DNA of 32,452 bases from positions 1 to 32,452 of the forward strand of contig NZ_ASZC01000012.1 of NCBI RefSeq assembly GCF_000468095.1, in the 5' to 3' direction. A program made the translations under genes and the position numbers. The notes under the pieces were generated by a model. The model made no database searches. It worked only from the letters and a program-made list of their open reading frames with translations, and was not told the origin of the DNA. This DNA is from Pantoea sp. AS-PWVM4. GTDB taxonomy: Bacteria > Pseudomonadota > Gammaproteobacteria > Enterobacterales > Enterobacteriaceae. Of the stretch, positions 30,962 through 32,452 are shown piece after piece; positions within the stretch are counted from its first letter, which is position 1; each line of letters starts with the position of its first letter.

Positions 30962-31317
30962 CCATGTATATCGGTATGAACCGGCTGACCGGTGAAGCCA
31001 TCACCGACATCGACCACATCCGCCAGTCCATGCGCGACATTCTGATCACCCCGGAAGGCAGCCGCATCGCCCGGCGTGAATACGGCTCTCTGCTTTCAGT
31101 GCTGATTGACCAGCCACAAAACGAGGTGACGCGCCTCCAGGTGATGGCGGCAACCTACACCGCACTGAGTCGCTGGGAACCGCGCGTGCGCCTGGACTCA
31201 GTGAATATCACCAGCGACTTTGACGGCTCAATGGTGGTCGAGCTGACCGGTCAGCGGGCCGATGGCTCGCCGGTGTCTATGTCCATTTCAACGGGGGTAA
31301 GCAGTGGCAGTAATTGA
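30958..31317 (+). CDS. Baseplate wedge protein gpW
   Basis: 119 residues of the gp25/GPW family, with the typical MNRLTGEAITDIDHIRQSMRDILITPEGSRIARREYGSLL. Inner baseplate component joining spike and wedge. Overlaps V and J. Confidence 0.96.
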   Translation: MTMYIGMNRLTGEAITDIDHIRQSMRDILITPEGSRIARREYGSLLSVLIDQPQNEVTRLQVMAATYTALSRWEPRVRLDSVNITSDFDGSMVVELTGQRADGSPVSMSISTGVSSGSN

Positions 31318-32218
31318 CCTTTCACAGTTACCCGCACCGGAAGTGATTGAGGTGCCAGAATTTGAGTCGCTGCTGACTGAGCGCAAAGAGGCGCTGATCG
31401 CACTCTACCCGGCGGATGAGCAGGCGGAAATCCGCCGCGTGCTGGCGCTGGAATCTGATCCGATGGTGAAAATCCTCCAGGAAAGCGCCTACCGGGAAAT
31501 CCTGCTGCGCCAGCGCGTCAACGAAGCGGCACAGGCCGTGATGGTGGCCTACGCACTCAGCAGCGATTTGGACCAGCTGGCCGCCGCTTATAACGTGGAG
31601 CGCCTCACCGTGACACCTGCCGACACCGAAGCAGTGCCGCCGGTGGATGCAGTGATGGAATCGGATGACGCCCTACGCCTGCGGGTGCCCGCTGCCTTTG
31701 AGGGGCTGTCGGTGGCCGGTCCGACGGCAGCTTATGAGTTTCACGCCCGCAGCGCCGACGGGCGCGTGCTGGACGTGTCCGCAACCAGCCCGGCCCCGGC
31801 TGAAGTGGTGATCACTGTGTTAAGCCGGGAGGACGACGGTAACGCGGCTGATGATTTGCTGACTGTAGTGGACACTGCACTTAACGCCGAAAGCGTGCGT
31901 CCTGTGGCGGACCGCGTGACCGTTCAGGGTGCAGAGATATTCGATTACCGCGTGGAGGCCACGCTGCACCTGTTCGATGGCGTGGCTGCCGGTCCCTGCC
32001 TGGAGGCGGCGAACGCCGCGATGACGGCCTATATTGCTGACCAGAAAAAGCTGGGGCGCAGCGTTCGCCGTGAGTCCTACGGGGCAGTGTTACGCGTGGC
32101 CGGTGTGGACTGGGTGGAAATCACTGAACCGGCAGCGGACATCATCATGGACCGCACTCAGGCCGGGAACTGCACGTCAGTGCTGGTCACGGTGGCGGAT
32201 GATGAGGTGAACGCATGA
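31304..32218 (+). CDS. Baseplate assembly protein gpJ
   Basis: 304 residues of the P2 gpJ family (MAVIDLSQLPAPEVIEVPEFESLLTERKEALI...), the wedge protein equivalent to T4 gp6. Mostly alpha/beta, no signal. Overlaps W by 14 bases and I by 4. Confidence 0.96.
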   Translation: MAVIDLSQLPAPEVIEVPEFESLLTERKEALIALYPADEQAEIRRVLALESDPMVKILQESAYREILLRQRVNEAAQAVMVAYALSSDLDQLAAAYNVERLTVTPADTEAVPPVDAVMESDDALRLRVPAAFEGLSVAGPTAAYEFHARSADGRVLDVSATSPAPAEVVITVLSREDDGNAADDLLTVVDTALNAESVRPVADRVTVQGAEIFDYRVEATLHLFDGVAAGPCLEAANAAMTAYIADQKKLGRSVRRESYGAVLRVAGVDWVEITEPAADIIMDRTQAGNCTSVLVTVADDEVNA

Positions 32219-32452
32219 GCCTGAACAGCAGCCTGTTACCGCCCGGCTCCTCAGCGCTGGAGCGCCGTCTGGCTGAAGCGTGCAGCGGCATTTCCGGGCT
32301 GGATGTGCCGTTGCGTGATCTGTGGAACCCGGCCACCTGTCCGATCGGCTTTCTGCCTTATCTCGCCTGGGCGTTTTCGGTGGACCGCTGGGATGAAAGC
32401 TGGGCGGAAAGTGTAAAGCGGAAGGTGGTACAGGATGCGTTTTACATCCATC
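32215..32452 (+). CDS. Tail protein gpI (5' part, cut by window edge)
   Basis: Starts MSLNSSLLPPGSSALERRLAEACSGISGLDVPLRDLWNPATCPIGFLPYLAWAFSVDRWDESWAE and is open to the edge (79 codons). This is the N-terminus of the P2 gpI tail protein family. The ATG overlaps the J stop. Confidence 0.93.
   Translation, partial: MSLNSSLLPPGSSALERRLAEACSGISGLDVPLRDLWNPATCPIGFLPYLAWAFSVDRWDESWAESVKRKVVQDAFYIH

Larger units (their letters stand above)
10656..32452. mobile_element. P2/186-type prophage (left part; continues beyond window)
   Basis: The gene order int-CI | cox-CII-fil-...-dam-A-dinI-like-cos-cassette-Q-P | O-N-M-L-X-Y-K-lysA/B/C-R-S-V-W-J-I is that of P2-like Peduoviridae in prophage orientation. 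The left boundary is placed at the rplS 3' end; the right boundary, tail genes after I, ogr and attR are outside. No frameshifts or truncations were found in the essential genes visible. Confidence 0.95.

Overview
This is enterobacterial chromosome joined to the left half of an integrated P2/186-type prophage. The host part has the order [rrn promoter]-clpB-pgeF-rluD | bamD-raiA-pheL-pheA | tyrA-aroF-(GNAT gene)-[rplS 3' end]. It matches the E. coli clpB-to-rplS neighbourhood closely at protein level, but a GNAT acetyltransferase occupies the place of the yfiR/yfiN/yfiB genes. My best guess for the host is the Pantoea/Erwinia side of Enterobacterales. This is an inference from gene order and protein similarity, not from a search.

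Host region, 1 to about 10655. The left edge carries a textbook rrn P1 promoter and the start of P2, pointing left, so an rRNA operon begins just outside the window. clpB follows, with a sigma32-type promoter and an internal GTG start for the short isoform. Next come pgeF and rluD (4-bp overlap), then divergent bamD, then raiA with a class II-like CRP site. The pheL leader peptide and attenuator precede pheA, which converges on the aroF-tyrA operon. Upstream of aroF are two candidate TyrR boxes.

Prophage, about 10656 to the right edge (it continues beyond). The left junction lies in what looks like the last codons of rplS, read leftwards as Arg-Leu-Asn-stop, with the rplS terminator still on the host side. 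From left to right the prophage has: integrase and an unusually long 186-type CI repressor with two tandem N-terminal domains (minus strand); then a tightly overlapping early operon on the plus strand (Cox, CII, Fil-like, several small phage proteins, a DksA/TraR-type zinc finger, an orphan Dam methylase and the HUH replication initiator gpA). A LexA box then precedes a two-gene unit encoding a DinI-like protein. A cos-like site with GCATGA repeats follows.

Between cos and the portal gene Q is a self-contained, AT-rich, three-gene cassette (19636-21508) with its own upstream inverted repeat and its own terminator. None of the three proteins is recognisable to me. The gpA-to-gpQ interval of P2-like phages is a known hotspot for anti-phage systems, so this cassette is the best candidate in the window for an undescribed or barely described system.

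The late region then follows P2 order: Q and P leftwards; O, N, M, L, X, holin Y, lysozyme K, a LysA-like membrane protein, nested spanins LysB/LysC, R, S, V, W, J and the start of I rightwards. TGT-N12-ACA Ogr-type boxes lie before O and before V. All late genes seen are intact, so the prophage could be functional, although its right part (tail tube, sheath, tape measure, ogr, attR) is not in view.
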